Source of the DNA: Variovorax sp. J2L1-78
Lineage (GTDB): Bacteria; Pseudomonadota; Gammaproteobacteria; Burkholderiales; Burkholderiaceae_C
DNA: 64,000 nucleotides
Assembly: GCF_030317205.1 (NCBI RefSeq)
Contig: NZ_JASZYB010000004.1
Coordinates: forward strand, 372,001-436,000
Direction of reading: 5' to 3'
Shown here: positions 54,230 to 61,294 of the stretch, in pieces
Position numbering within the stretch: the first letter of the stretch is position 1
Layout: every line of letters begins with the position of its first letter
Position numbers and translations under genes: made by a program
Notes under the pieces: model-generated
Told to the model about the DNA's origin: nothing
Databases searched by the model: none
Seen by the model: only the letters and a program-made list of their open reading frames with translations

Positions 54230-55238
54230 GGGCGGGCGAAGCGGAATGCGCGGTGCGCGGTGCGGCGCCGTGGCGTTCGCGCCAGGCCAGGAAGTCCTTC
54301 GCCGCGGCATCGAGGTCGAAGCGCGGCGCGAAGCCGGTGTCGGCGCGCAGGCGCGCGATGTCCATCGGCGCGCGGTCGTAGGGGGCGTAGTAGTCGACGT
54401 TGGTCGGCTCGCCCGCGCGCGCCAGGCGCCAGGCGAAGTCCGGATGCTGCGCAGCGAGCGCGTCGCACCACGTGCTCATCGACCCAAGGAAACCGGCCGC
54501 CACGTTGTAGACCGCGTGCGGCAGCCGCGGACGGTCGAGCAATGCGCTGATGGCCGCGGCCACGTCGCGCACGTAGAGCCAGTCGCGCCGGCTGTCGCGC
54601 GGCAGCACCGCCGTCTCGCCGCGCTCGGCGAGACGCAGCGCCTGCAGCGGCGCACTGAGCGTGTCGCGCACGCCGGTGTCGGCCTCCCACGGACCGAAGC
54701 AGGTGCCGAGCCGGCCGACCACCAGGTCGAGCCCATGCAGCGCGGCCAGGCGCAATGCGGCGCCTTCGGCAGCCTGCTTGGAAATGCCATACAGCCCTTC
54801 CGGACGCAAGGGCGTGCTGTCTTCGTGCAACGCTGTGGCCCCATTGCCGCTCATGCCATAGACCGAACCGGAGCTCGCGTGCAGCACCCGTGTCACGCTG
54901 CAGTCGGCCGCGGTGGTGAGCGCAGCAATCACACCGCCGACGTTGACGTCGAAGATCGCGCCGGGCGTGGCGCGCTCGCGCTTCGCATCGGCCGTGATCG
55001 CGGCCAGCGTGACCAGCCGCTGCGGGCGGTGCAGCGCCATGGCCTGCCGCAGCGCGTCCGCGTCGCGCACGTCGCCCACCACCATGCTGAAGCGGCCCGA
55101 CAAGCCGTCGAAGGCCTTCGACGCGGCAGGCGGCAACGGCGCGCGATCGAAACCGATCACGTCCTCGCCGCGCCACATCAGATGCTCAGCCAGCGACAGG
55201 CCGACGAAGCCGCAGGCACCGGTGATGAAGGTCGACAC
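54222..55238 (-). CDS. NAD-dependent epimerase/dehydratase (extended SDR)
   Basis: A 338-residue extended SDR: FITGACGFVGLSLAEHLM is the Rossmann loop, VLHASSGSVYG and LYGISKQAAEGAALRL the active site with S, Y and K. DWLYVRDVAAAI and YNVAAGF are the sugar-epimerase family motifs. It may act on a sugar-nucleotide or a small hydroxy compound; the hydantoinase operon context suggests the latter. It lies one base from the stop of the ABC ATPase gene upstream. Confidence 0.88.
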   Translation of the reverse strand: MSTFITGACGFVGLSLAEHLMWRGEDVIGFDRAPLPPAASKAFDGLSGRFSMVVGDVRDADALRQAMALHRPQRLVTLAAITADAKRERATPGAIFDVNVGGVIAALTTAADCSVTRVLHASSGSVYGMSGNGATALHEDSTPLRPEGLYGISKQAAEGAALRLAALHGLDLVVGRLGTCFGPWEADTGVRDTLSAPLQALRLAERGETAVLPRDSRRDWLYVRDVAAAISALLDRPRLPHAVYNVAAGFLGSMSTWCDALAAQHPDFAWRLARAGEPTNVDYYAPYDRAPMDIARLRADTGFAPRFDLDAAAKDFLAWRERHGAAPRTAHSASPAHA

Positions 55239-55239
55239 C

Positions 55240-56010
55240 TCAGGCTTCCGCCGTGACGGGTTCGGGACGCAGCAACGACAGGATGTGGCGCTTGTAGTCG
55301 TTGAACTGCGGGCTGGTGGGGTCGCGCGGGCGCGGCAGGTCGATCGCGATCATCTCGCGGATGCGGCCCGGCCGCGCCGACATCACGGCCACGTGCGTGC
55401 CGAGCGCCAGCGACTCGTCAATGCCGTGCGTCACGAAGACGATGGTGCTCTGGCTCTCGCGCCAGATGCGCACCAGCTCGCCGTGCATCTCCATCTTGGT
55501 CTGCTCGTCGAGCGCGCCGAAGGGCTCGTCCATCAGGATCACCTCCGGGTTCATGAGCAGCGCGCGCGCGATGCCCACGCGCTGGTTCATGCCGCCCGAC
55601 AGCTCGCTCGGGAAGTGGTTCTCGAAACCCTTGAGGTTGACCATCTCGATGAAGTGCTGCGCCTTCTTGCGGCGGATGTCCTTGCCGACGCCCTGCATCG
55701 TGAGGTGGAAGGCGACGTTCTCCCAGACGGTGAGCCAGGGCATCAGCGTCGGTTGCTGGAACACGACGCCGCGGTCGGCACCGGGCGCCGTGACCACGTG
55801 ACCGCCGACCTTCACGGTGCCTTCGGTCGGGTGGTCAAAGCCCGCGATGAGGTTGAGCAGCGTCGACTTGCCGCAGCCGCTCGGCCCCAGCAGGCAGAGG
55901 AATTCGTTGCGGCCGACCTCGACGCTCACGTTGTCGAGCGCCTTCACCGCGCTCTTGCGCTTGGGATCGTCGAACAGGCGCGTGACGTTCTGGATGGTGA
56001 TGAGGCTCAT
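55240..56010 (-). CDS. ABC transporter ATPase, TauB/SsuB-like
   Basis: A 256-residue ATPase with GPSGCGKSTLLN Walker A, FQQPTLMPWLTVWENV Q-loop, LSGGMNQRVGIARAL signature, VILMDEPFGALDEQT Walker B and VFVTHGIDESLAL switch, the nitrate/sulfonate/taurine transporter type. It starts two bases after the permease stop. It would power import of the operon's substrate. Confidence 0.95.
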   Translation of the reverse strand: MSLITIQNVTRLFDDPKRKSAVKALDNVSVEVGRNEFLCLLGPSGCGKSTLLNLIAGFDHPTEGTVKVGGHVVTAPGADRGVVFQQPTLMPWLTVWENVAFHLTMQGVGKDIRRKKAQHFIEMVNLKGFENHFPSELSGGMNQRVGIARALLMNPEVILMDEPFGALDEQTKMEMHGELVRIWRESQSTIVFVTHGIDESLALGTHVAVMSARPGRIREMIAIDLPRPRDPTSPQFNDYKRHILSLLRPEPVTAEA

Positions 56011-56012
56011 GG

Positions 56013-56888
56013 TCAGCCCTCCTTGGCTTGCAGGGTCGAGCCGCGCTGCCAGCGCAGCACGCGCCCGGCGATCAGCTTGATGGCGAGGTCGCTCAAGTAG
56101 CCGAGCAGGCCGATGCTCACCATCGCCGCGATCACGATGTCGTAGCGCAGGAAGTAATACGAATCCCACAGCACGTAGCCGACGCCGCTCTTGACCGCCA
56201 CCATCTCGGCGGTGACGGTCAGCATCCAGGCCGAGCCGACGGCGATGCGCAGGCCCGAGAAGATGCTCGGCAGCGCCGCGGGAAAGACGATGTAGCGCAG
56301 CAGCTTGCCCGGCGTGCCGCCGGTCATCGCGCCGGCGCGCAGCAGGTTGCGGTCGCAGGTCTTCACGCCGTGGATGGTGCTCAGCAGGATCGGGAAGAAG
56401 GAGCCGAGGAACACCAGGAAGATCGCCGGCTTGTTGGCAATGCCGAACCAGATGATGGCCAGCGGGATCCACGACACCGGCGGCACCGGCCGCAGGATCT
56501 GCAGCACCGGCTCGATCAGGCGTTCGACGGTGCGCGACCAGCCGATCGCCATGCCGATGGAGACGCCCAGCAGCGTCGAGATCGCGAACCCGGCGAACAC
56601 GCGTGTGGCGCTCGCGGCCACGTCGAAGATCCAGTGGCCGCTGTAGGTCTGCGTGTTGCCGTCGGTGGCGAACACCCAGTCGGCCCAGGCGACCAGCACC
56701 TGCGACGGTGCCGGCAACAAGGCGGGCGGCAGCACGCCGGAGCGCGAGAAGATCTCCCAGCCGACCAGCAGCAGGAACGGGACGATGGCGCGTTCGATGC
56801 GGCGGTAGAGCCGCTTGATCAGCGCCGGCCGGGCAGCAACGCTCGGCTGCGGCACGGGCAGGGTCGGTGCGGACGAAGAGAGCGCCAT
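56013..56888 (-). CDS. ABC transporter permease, TauC/SsuC-like
   Basis: A 291-residue permease with six hydrophobic segments and the EAA loop LLRAGAMTGGTPGKLLRYIVFPAALPSIFSG at residues about 175-205, characteristic of the sulfonate/nitrate/taurine group. FLLLVGWEIFSRSGVLPPALLPAPSQV at the N-terminus is also family-typical. It lies 16 bases after the binding-protein gene. Confidence 0.95.
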   Translation of the reverse strand: MALSSSAPTLPVPQPSVAARPALIKRLYRRIERAIVPFLLLVGWEIFSRSGVLPPALLPAPSQVLVAWADWVFATDGNTQTYSGHWIFDVAASATRVFAGFAISTLLGVSIGMAIGWSRTVERLIEPVLQILRPVPPVSWIPLAIIWFGIANKPAIFLVFLGSFFPILLSTIHGVKTCDRNLLRAGAMTGGTPGKLLRYIVFPAALPSIFSGLRIAVGSAWMLTVTAEMVAVKSGVGYVLWDSYYFLRYDIVIAAMVSIGLLGYLSDLAIKLIAGRVLRWQRGSTLQAKEG

Positions 56889-56904
56889 CGTGAACCGCCG
56901 CGCG

Positions 56905-57900
56905 TCAGTAGCCCAAAGCCGACTTCGGCTTACCCGTGGCGGCTTCCAGGAAGCGGTAGTCCATGTTCTTCTCGACCGCGGCGCTCACGTCGGTGTTGAT
57001 GTACTTCAGGTCACGCATCATCTGGGCGATAGCCACGGCCGAGGCGCGGTGCATCTGGTAGTCGGGGTAGAGATTCGCGACGGCGCCGGTGGCGATCGCC
57101 TTGTCGAGGCCGGTGACCTTCTGGATCGTGTCGATGAACAGCGGCTTGTCGCTGGCCATGAGGTCGTTGACCTTGATGATCGAACGCACGGTCTGTTCCA
57201 CGCCCTTCGGCTTGGCGGCGATCACGTCGGAGCGCGTGACGATCAGGTTGGTCAGCTTGCCGGCGGCCTGGTCGTAGGGGAAGGCGAAGAACTTGGCGGC
57301 CTTCACTTCGCGGATCTGCGTGGCGAAGGGGTCGACCGAGCAGATCAGTTCCACCTCGCCGCGGCGCAGCGCCTGCACGTGGTCCGACGGGTTCGGGATG
57401 TTGATGAACTGCACGTCCTTGTTGATGTCGATGCCCTGCTTGGCGAAGGCGCCGCGCATGTGGATGTCCTGCGCGTTGCCGCGCGAGGCCGCCACGCGGA
57501 ACGGCTTGCCCTGGGCCTTGTAGTCGGCGATGAGCTTCTTCAGGCCGGCCCAGTCGTTCTCGGCGAGCGGCAGGTCGTTGCCCACGAGGATCTGCGAGCC
57601 GCCGTTGATCTGGCCGGAGATGGCCACCACGTCGAAGCCCTTGTCCAGCGCCGTGGCGTAGTGCAGGTAGGTCACCTGGGCCACGTCGATGCTCTTGGAC
57701 AGCAGCGCGGTCAGCACGTCGTTGCCGGTGTTGAAGGCGATGGCCTCCAGCTTCACGTCGGTCGCCTTCTCGGGCGTGAGCGCCAGCGGCGTGCAATGGG
57801 CGCACTTGGCGTAGCCGAGCTTGATGGCGTCCTGCGCCTGGCTGGCCAGCGGCACGACGGCGGCGGCCACGAAGATGAGTTTCGCGATGAACTTGAACAT
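56905..57900 (-). CDS. Periplasmic binding protein, NMT1/TauA-like
   Basis: A 331-residue binding protein. A signal peptide MFKFIAKLIFVAAAVVPLASQAQ is followed by DAIKLGYAKCAHCTPLALTPE. Family features are KSIDVAQVTYLHYATALDKGFDVVAISGQINGGSQILV and the FRVAASRGNAQDIHMRGAF segment, as in NMT1/THI5-type solute-binding proteins used for nitrate, sulfonates, taurine or pyrimidine. The CAHC pair near the mature start is unusual. GAGGAA lies near the ATG at 57900. It heads a possible eight-gene operon; the ligand is unknown. Confidence 0.92.
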   Translation of the reverse strand: MFKFIAKLIFVAAAVVPLASQAQDAIKLGYAKCAHCTPLALTPEKATDVKLEAIAFNTGNDVLTALLSKSIDVAQVTYLHYATALDKGFDVVAISGQINGGSQILVGNDLPLAENDWAGLKKLIADYKAQGKPFRVAASRGNAQDIHMRGAFAKQGIDINKDVQFINIPNPSDHVQALRRGEVELICSVDPFATQIREVKAAKFFAFPYDQAAGKLTNLIVTRSDVIAAKPKGVEQTVRSIIKVNDLMASDKPLFIDTIQKVTGLDKAIATGAVANLYPDYQMHRASAVAIAQMMRDLKYINTDVSAAVEKNMDYRFLEAATGKPKSALGY

Positions 57901-57952
57901 GGTGTTCCTCGAAGGTTGGTGGGAGCCCGCACCAGGGGCCTGCCTCTCGTCG

Positions 57953-57968
57953 TGCAAACACCGTGCCA
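57953..57968 (-). promoter_or_regulatory. Sigma-54-like -24/-12 promoter (site c)
   Basis: On the minus strand, TGGCACG-GTGT-TTGCA: a full match to the RpoN consensus with GG-N10-GC. The predicted transcription start would be about 42 bases before the ATG of the binding-protein gene, leaving a normal leader with a Shine-Dalgarno. Confidence 0.75.
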
Positions 57969-57970
57969 GC

Positions 57971-58005
57971 TTTGAATCCAATAACATGATCAAATTGGAT
58001 ACAAA
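57971..58005. promoter_or_regulatory. Inverted pair of ATTGGATACAA motifs, site c
   Basis: TTTGAATCCAAT at 57971-57982 and ATTGGATACAAA at 57994-58005, twelve-base arms with one mismatch and an eleven-base spacer. They lie two bases upstream of the sigma-54-like element, and TGGTGCA repeats (58017-58030) are further upstream. Confidence 0.7.
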
Positions 58006-58066
58006 GCGCGCACGGATGGTGCAAGGTGCACGCCAGCGATGCACGGCGCGCACGGGCGCGGGGGAC

Positions 58067-59446
58067 TCAGCCCTGCACCCGCTCCCAGTAGCGCTTGCCC
58101 TCGTCGCCCCACAGTTCGCGCGTGGCCGCCTCCGCCTCGGCGCACACCGCGTCCATGTCGACGCGCGTCGGCAGGCCGTCCTCCACCAGGATGTCGCCCG
58201 CCACCACCACCATCCGAACGTCGCGGCCCTGCCCCGTGTGCACGAGGTTGCCCAGCGGGTTCACGTGCGGGCGCAGGTGCGGCCGATTGGCGTCGAAGAC
58301 CACCAGGTCGGCCGCCTTGCCGACCTCGAGGCTGCCGATCTCGCCCGCCATGCCCAGCGCCTTCGCGCCGCCCATGGTCGCCATGTGGAACACGTGGTGC
58401 GGCTGCCAGCTGTCGTCGACGCGCCCTTCCTGCACGCGCGCCGTGACCAGCGCCCAGCGCATCAGCTCGACCATGTCGCCGTGCTGCGTGTCGGTGGCCA
58501 GCGCCATGTTGACACCGGCGCGCTGGAGCATCGGCGTGGGTGCGAGCCGGCCGGAGGTGGCATTGCACTTCGGGATGTGCACCGCATGCGCGCCGGCCGC
58601 GGCCATCTTCTGCGCATCCGCTTCGGTGACGTAGATGCAGTGCCCGCCCATCAGCCGTTCGTTGAGCAGGCCGACGTCAGCCAGCACCTCGGTCGACGTG
58701 CGGCCGCTGCGCTCGCGCACGCGGTCGACCTCGACCTGGCTCTGGCCCAGGTGCGTGCTCACCGTGAGGCCGTGCGCTGACGAGGCCGCCGCGACCTCCC
58801 TCAGGAAGCCGTCGGAGCAGGTGTCGACCGCATGCGCCGCCAGGTTGACGCGCACCCGCGGATGGTCTTGCCACCGCGCATGCAGTGCCAGGCCGGCGTC
58901 GAGGGTCTTGCGGCCGATGGCCGCCTCGTGGTGCCAGTCGCCGTGGGCCACGCGCGCGAAATCGACATCGTGGATGCGCCAGCTCGGGCACAGGCGCATG
59001 CCGAGCTCGACCATCGCGTCGGTGCCGACGTCGGCATGCACGAAGTTGTCGCCGATCACGGTCGAGCCGAACAGCAGCGCCTCCAGCGCACCGAGCCGCG
59101 CCAGCGCGCGGGCCTGCGACGGGTTCACACGCGTCCCCTTGGGAATGCCGGGCGTGTACGACGGCGCGAAGCCCAGGTCCGCCGCCACGCCGCGCACCAT
59201 CGTCAGGATGCTGTGCGTGTGGACGTTGACGAAACCCGGGGTGACGAAGTGGCCCGGCAGGCGCAGCGTGCGCGTGGCCGTGTACTGCGCCGGCGGCTGC
59301 GCGTCGAGCCAGGTGATGCGGCCGTCGCGGATGCCGATGGCACTGCCACGAATCTGGGGGCGCGCCGGGTCGGCCGTCAGCGCGATGGCGTCGAGCAGCA
59401 GCAGATCGAAAAAGGGCACAGAGGATGCGGCGTTGTCCATGCCCAT
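58067..59446 (-). CDS. Amidohydrolase, ATZ/TRZ-cytosine-deaminase-like
   Basis: A 459-residue metal-dependent hydrolase of the amidohydrolase superfamily. The metal HxH is in VTPGFVNVHTHSILTMVRG near residue 75, a third histidine in VSTHLGQSQVEVDR, a fourth in GGHCIYVTEAD, and the catalytic aspartate in ALATDTQHGDMVEL. The C-terminal GSLEVGKAADLVVFD is the usual composite-domain ending. These enzymes deaminate or dechlorinate triazines, pyrimidines or purines; the substrate is not fixed. The start at 59446 has no Shine-Dalgarno; an ATG two codons later (59440) lies one base after the predicted +1 of the sigma-54-like element and may be the real start. Confidence 0.88.
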   Translation of the reverse strand: MGMDNAASSVPFFDLLLLDAIALTADPARPQIRGSAIGIRDGRITWLDAQPPAQYTATRTLRLPGHFVTPGFVNVHTHSILTMVRGVAADLGFAPSYTPGIPKGTRVNPSQARALARLGALEALLFGSTVIGDNFVHADVGTDAMVELGMRLCPSWRIHDVDFARVAHGDWHHEAAIGRKTLDAGLALHARWQDHPRVRVNLAAHAVDTCSDGFLREVAAASSAHGLTVSTHLGQSQVEVDRVRERSGRTSTEVLADVGLLNERLMGGHCIYVTEADAQKMAAAGAHAVHIPKCNATSGRLAPTPMLQRAGVNMALATDTQHGDMVELMRWALVTARVQEGRVDDSWQPHHVFHMATMGGAKALGMAGEIGSLEVGKAADLVVFDANRPHLRPHVNPLGNLVHTGQGRDVRMVVVAGDILVEDGLPTRVDMDAVCAEAEAATRELWGDEGKRYWERVQG

Positions 59447-59451
59447 GCCGA

Positions 59452-59467
59452 AGCAATGGGCGTGCCG
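59452..59467 (-). promoter_or_regulatory. Sigma-54-like -24/-12 promoter (site d)
   Basis: On the minus strand, CGGCACG-CCCA-TTGCT with GG-N10-GC, one base off the usual T before GG. It precedes the amidohydrolase gene by only five bases, so a transcript from it would be leaderless. Confidence 0.5.
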
Positions 59468-59471
59468 CGTT

Positions 59472-59482
59472 TTGTATCCAAT
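59472..59482. promoter_or_regulatory. ATTGGATACAA motif, site d
   Basis: TTGTATCCAAT on the plus strand. The minus-strand block from this motif through the sigma-54-like element is nearly the same as that before the PotA-like gene: ATTGGATACAAAAC, then GGCACGCC, then ATTGC. Confidence 0.6.
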
Positions 59483-59505
59483 CGTCGACGTCCCGCCGGC
59501 AGCCC

Positions 59506-60228
59506 TCAGCCGAGCAGCACTTCGGCCAGGTCGATCTCGGGCTCGTCCTCGACGTGCAGGTTGAGCGACTTCTCGATGTGATGCAGGTGGTCGGTCATGA
59601 GGGCGACCGCGGCCTTCTTCTGCCCGGCCTCGATGGCATCGATGAGCAGCGTGTGCTCGTCGTTCGGGCAGGCCGCCACGGTGGGCGCCTCGAAGGTCAG
59701 GATGGCCAGGCAGGTCAGCGGCGTGAGCTCGCGCATCATGCGCGCCATGATGCTGCTGCCCGACAGCTGCGCGAGCTGCACGTGGAACTCGCCCGACAGC
59801 CGCACCGCCGCACGGCGATCGCCCACGTCGTGCGCCTGCTGCTCGCGCTTGACCAGCGCACGCAGCTGCTTGATGGCGGTGGGCGCCTTGCCCTCGGCGA
59901 TGCGGTCGATGAGCCGCAACACCACCGCCGGCTCCAGCGTACGGCGCACCTCGAGCACATCGTGCGCCTCGTCCACGCTGGGCGTGGTGACGAAGGCGCC
60001 GCGGTTGGGAATGAGCGTGACCAGCTGCTCCACCGCCAGGCGCTGCAGCACGCCGCGCACCTGCGTGCGGCTCACCGAGAACAGTTCGGCCACGCGCTCT
60101 TCCGACAGCTTGGTGCCGGGCAGCAGGCGGTGCTCGACCACGGCCTCGTAGATGCGTTCGTAGATGTCGGCCTTGGAGGCCGTCTTGGACGACGGCTTCA
60201 GGGCGCGGCGGGACGTGGAGATGGCCAT
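59506..60228 (-). CDS. GntR family regulator, FadR/FCD subfamily
   Basis: A 240-residue regulator. A winged helix (residues about 25-90) reads IYEAVVEHRLLPGTKLSEERVAELFSVSRTQVRGVLQRLAVEQLVTLIPNRGAFVT. The FCD effector domain (about 100-225) is all-helical, with conserved RLSGEFHVQLAQLSG and DHLHHIE stretches whose histidines bind metal. It sits between the amidohydrolase and isomerase-like genes, all on the minus strand, and is the only regulator within the cluster. GntR-FCD proteins often bind TTG-N4-CAA-like sites, matching the repeated motif here. No copy of the motif lies before its own gene. Start at 60228 by domain length. Confidence 0.9.
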   Translation of the reverse strand: MAISTSRRALKPSSKTASKADIYERIYEAVVEHRLLPGTKLSEERVAELFSVSRTQVRGVLQRLAVEQLVTLIPNRGAFVTTPSVDEAHDVLEVRRTLEPAVVLRLIDRIAEGKAPTAIKQLRALVKREQQAHDVGDRRAAVRLSGEFHVQLAQLSGSSIMARMMRELTPLTCLAILTFEAPTVAACPNDEHTLLIDAIEAGQKKAAVALMTDHLHHIEKSLNLHVEDEPEIDLAEVLLG

Positions 60229-60299
60229 GGTGCGGCTGTGTTCGGGAAGAGGTGCGACAGAGGGCGGATGGTACCCAGAAGACCGCGGCAGCGCCGGCG

Positions 60300-61025
60300 T
60301 CAGTGCCATTCGCCGAACAGGCTGCCCCACCCGACGACCCGGCGCGTGTCGACGCCGCACAGGCGCAGCGCCTTCCAGACCGCCGTGCTCACCGTGTCGT
60401 AGATGGGAATGCCGAGCTCGGCTTCCAGCGCCGGCACCAGGTGCGCCGCGCGCAGGTTGGTGCAGAAGGTGCTGATGCATTGCGGCGATGCCTTCGCGAC
60501 CTCGCGCACCATGCGCGTGATCTCTTCCGGCGTGACCTCGGCGAATTCGAAGTTCACGTGGTGGCCCAGGTGCCGTTCGGCGACGCAGTCGTAGCCGTTC
60601 GCGCGGTAGTTGGCGACGATGCGCTCCTGGACATCCGCGAGGTAAGGCGTGGCGAGCCCGAAGCGCTTGCGGCCCGAGAGCTGCATCGCCTCGTTAAAGG
60701 CCAGCACCGAGGTACAGGCCGGGATGCCCGTTTCTTCGGTGATGCGCGCGCACAGCGCCTCGTCGGTCTCGAAGCCGAGCCAGCCGGACGAGGTGCCGTT
60801 CCACGCGATCACGTCGACCCGCGCGTCAGCCAGCAGCCGCGCCGCTTCGAGGATCGGCGCGATGTCGAACTGCCCGAGCGCCTGCGAGCGCAGCGAGATC
60901 TCGGTCACGCGAAAGCGCGCGAAATGCGCCGACACCTCGGGCAGGCCCGCCACCATCGCCGAGGTGATCGGCTCCAGCGCGGTATTGGACGAGGGGGTCA
61001 GCATCCCCAGCAGAACACGTTTCAT
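60300..61025 (-). CDS. Asp/Glu racemase superfamily enzyme, arylmalonate-decarboxylase/maleate-isomerase-like
   Basis: A 241-residue protein beginning MKRVLLGMLTPSSNTALEPITSAM, the pattern of maleate isomerase and arylmalonate decarboxylase. The first active-site position reads VIAWNGTSSGW, with glycine (residue 77) where isomerases have cysteine, while the second, STFCTNL, keeps the cysteine (residue 188). One glycine and one cysteine is the arrangement of arylmalonate decarboxylase. So decarboxylation or hydrolysis rather than isomerisation is plausible. A weak GGAG fits an ATG three codons earlier (61034) as an alternative start. Gene order suggests a role late in the same pathway. Confidence 0.85.
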   Translation of the reverse strand: MKRVLLGMLTPSSNTALEPITSAMVAGLPEVSAHFARFRVTEISLRSQALGQFDIAPILEAARLLADARVDVIAWNGTSSGWLGFETDEALCARITEETGIPACTSVLAFNEAMQLSGRKRFGLATPYLADVQERIVANYRANGYDCVAERHLGHHVNFEFAEVTPEEITRMVREVAKASPQCISTFCTNLRAAHLVPALEAELGIPIYDTVSTAVWKALRLCGVDTRRVVGWGSLFGEWH

Positions 61026-61049
61026 CGGACCCATCTCATGGAAACTCCG

Positions 61050-61067
61050 CGGGATCGAGCGATCCCG
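61050..61067. other. Palindrome in the leader of the isomerase-like gene
   Basis: CGGGATCG-AG-CGATCCCG, eight-base arms. It lies in the predicted 5' leader between the sigma-54-like start site (about 61071) and the start codon. A transcript stem or an operator are both possible. Confidence 0.35.
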
Positions 61068-61081
61068 GACAGTGGGTTGTG

Positions 61082-61097
61082 CGCAATCTTCATGCCA
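61082..61097 (-). promoter_or_regulatory. Sigma-54-like -24/-12 promoter of the isomerase-like gene
   Basis: On the minus strand, TGGCATG-AAGA-TTGCG with GG-N10-GC. The predicted start of transcription is about 37-46 bases before the gene, a normal leader. Confidence 0.6.
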
Positions 61098-61174
61098 TCG
61101 GGCGATGCATCGTCCCGCGCCGCCAGAGAGACGGCGCCACCCCAGGCCGGTGCGGTCGGCGCGCCAAGATGGCG

Positions 61175-61186
61175 TGGTGCGCACCA
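61175..61186. promoter_or_regulatory. TGGTGC/GCACCA palindrome in the divergent gap
   Basis: TGGTGCGCACCA, a perfect 12-base palindrome about 80-90 bases upstream of both divergent sigma-54-like elements. The position suits an enhancer for an RpoN activator. TGGTGCA half-sites also occur at 49949 and 58017. Confidence 0.4.
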
Positions 61187-61208
61187 TATGTGCACAACTC
61201 CAATTCAT

Positions 61209-61242
61209 ATTGTGTCCAATCCATCAAAGCATTGGGGCCAAT
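61209..61242. promoter_or_regulatory. Degenerate inverted pair of ATTGGATACAA motifs, site e
   Basis: ATTGTGTCCAAT at 61209-61220 and ATTGGGGCCAAT at 61231-61242, spacing ten, the same arrangement as site c but with more mismatches. It lies upstream of the amidase gene. Confidence 0.5.
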
Positions 61243-61267
61243 GAATGCAGGGACATCCACTCTCCAT

Positions 61268-61283
61268 TGGCATGCTTCTTGTG
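61268..61283 (+). promoter_or_regulatory. Sigma-54-like -24/-12 promoter (site e)
   Basis: TGGCATG-CTTC-TTGTG on the plus strand; spacing is correct but the last GC is GT. The predicted transcription start falls one base before the amidase ATG. Confidence 0.4.
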
Positions 61284-61294
61284 AAGACCAGCCC

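Noticed and set aside
50579..54550. A plus-strand open frame of more than 1,300 codons opposite the hydantoinase operon
   Set aside because: It is the shadow of the MFS, racemase-like, hydantoinase, SDR and epimerase genes, with no recognisable motif and low-complexity composition.
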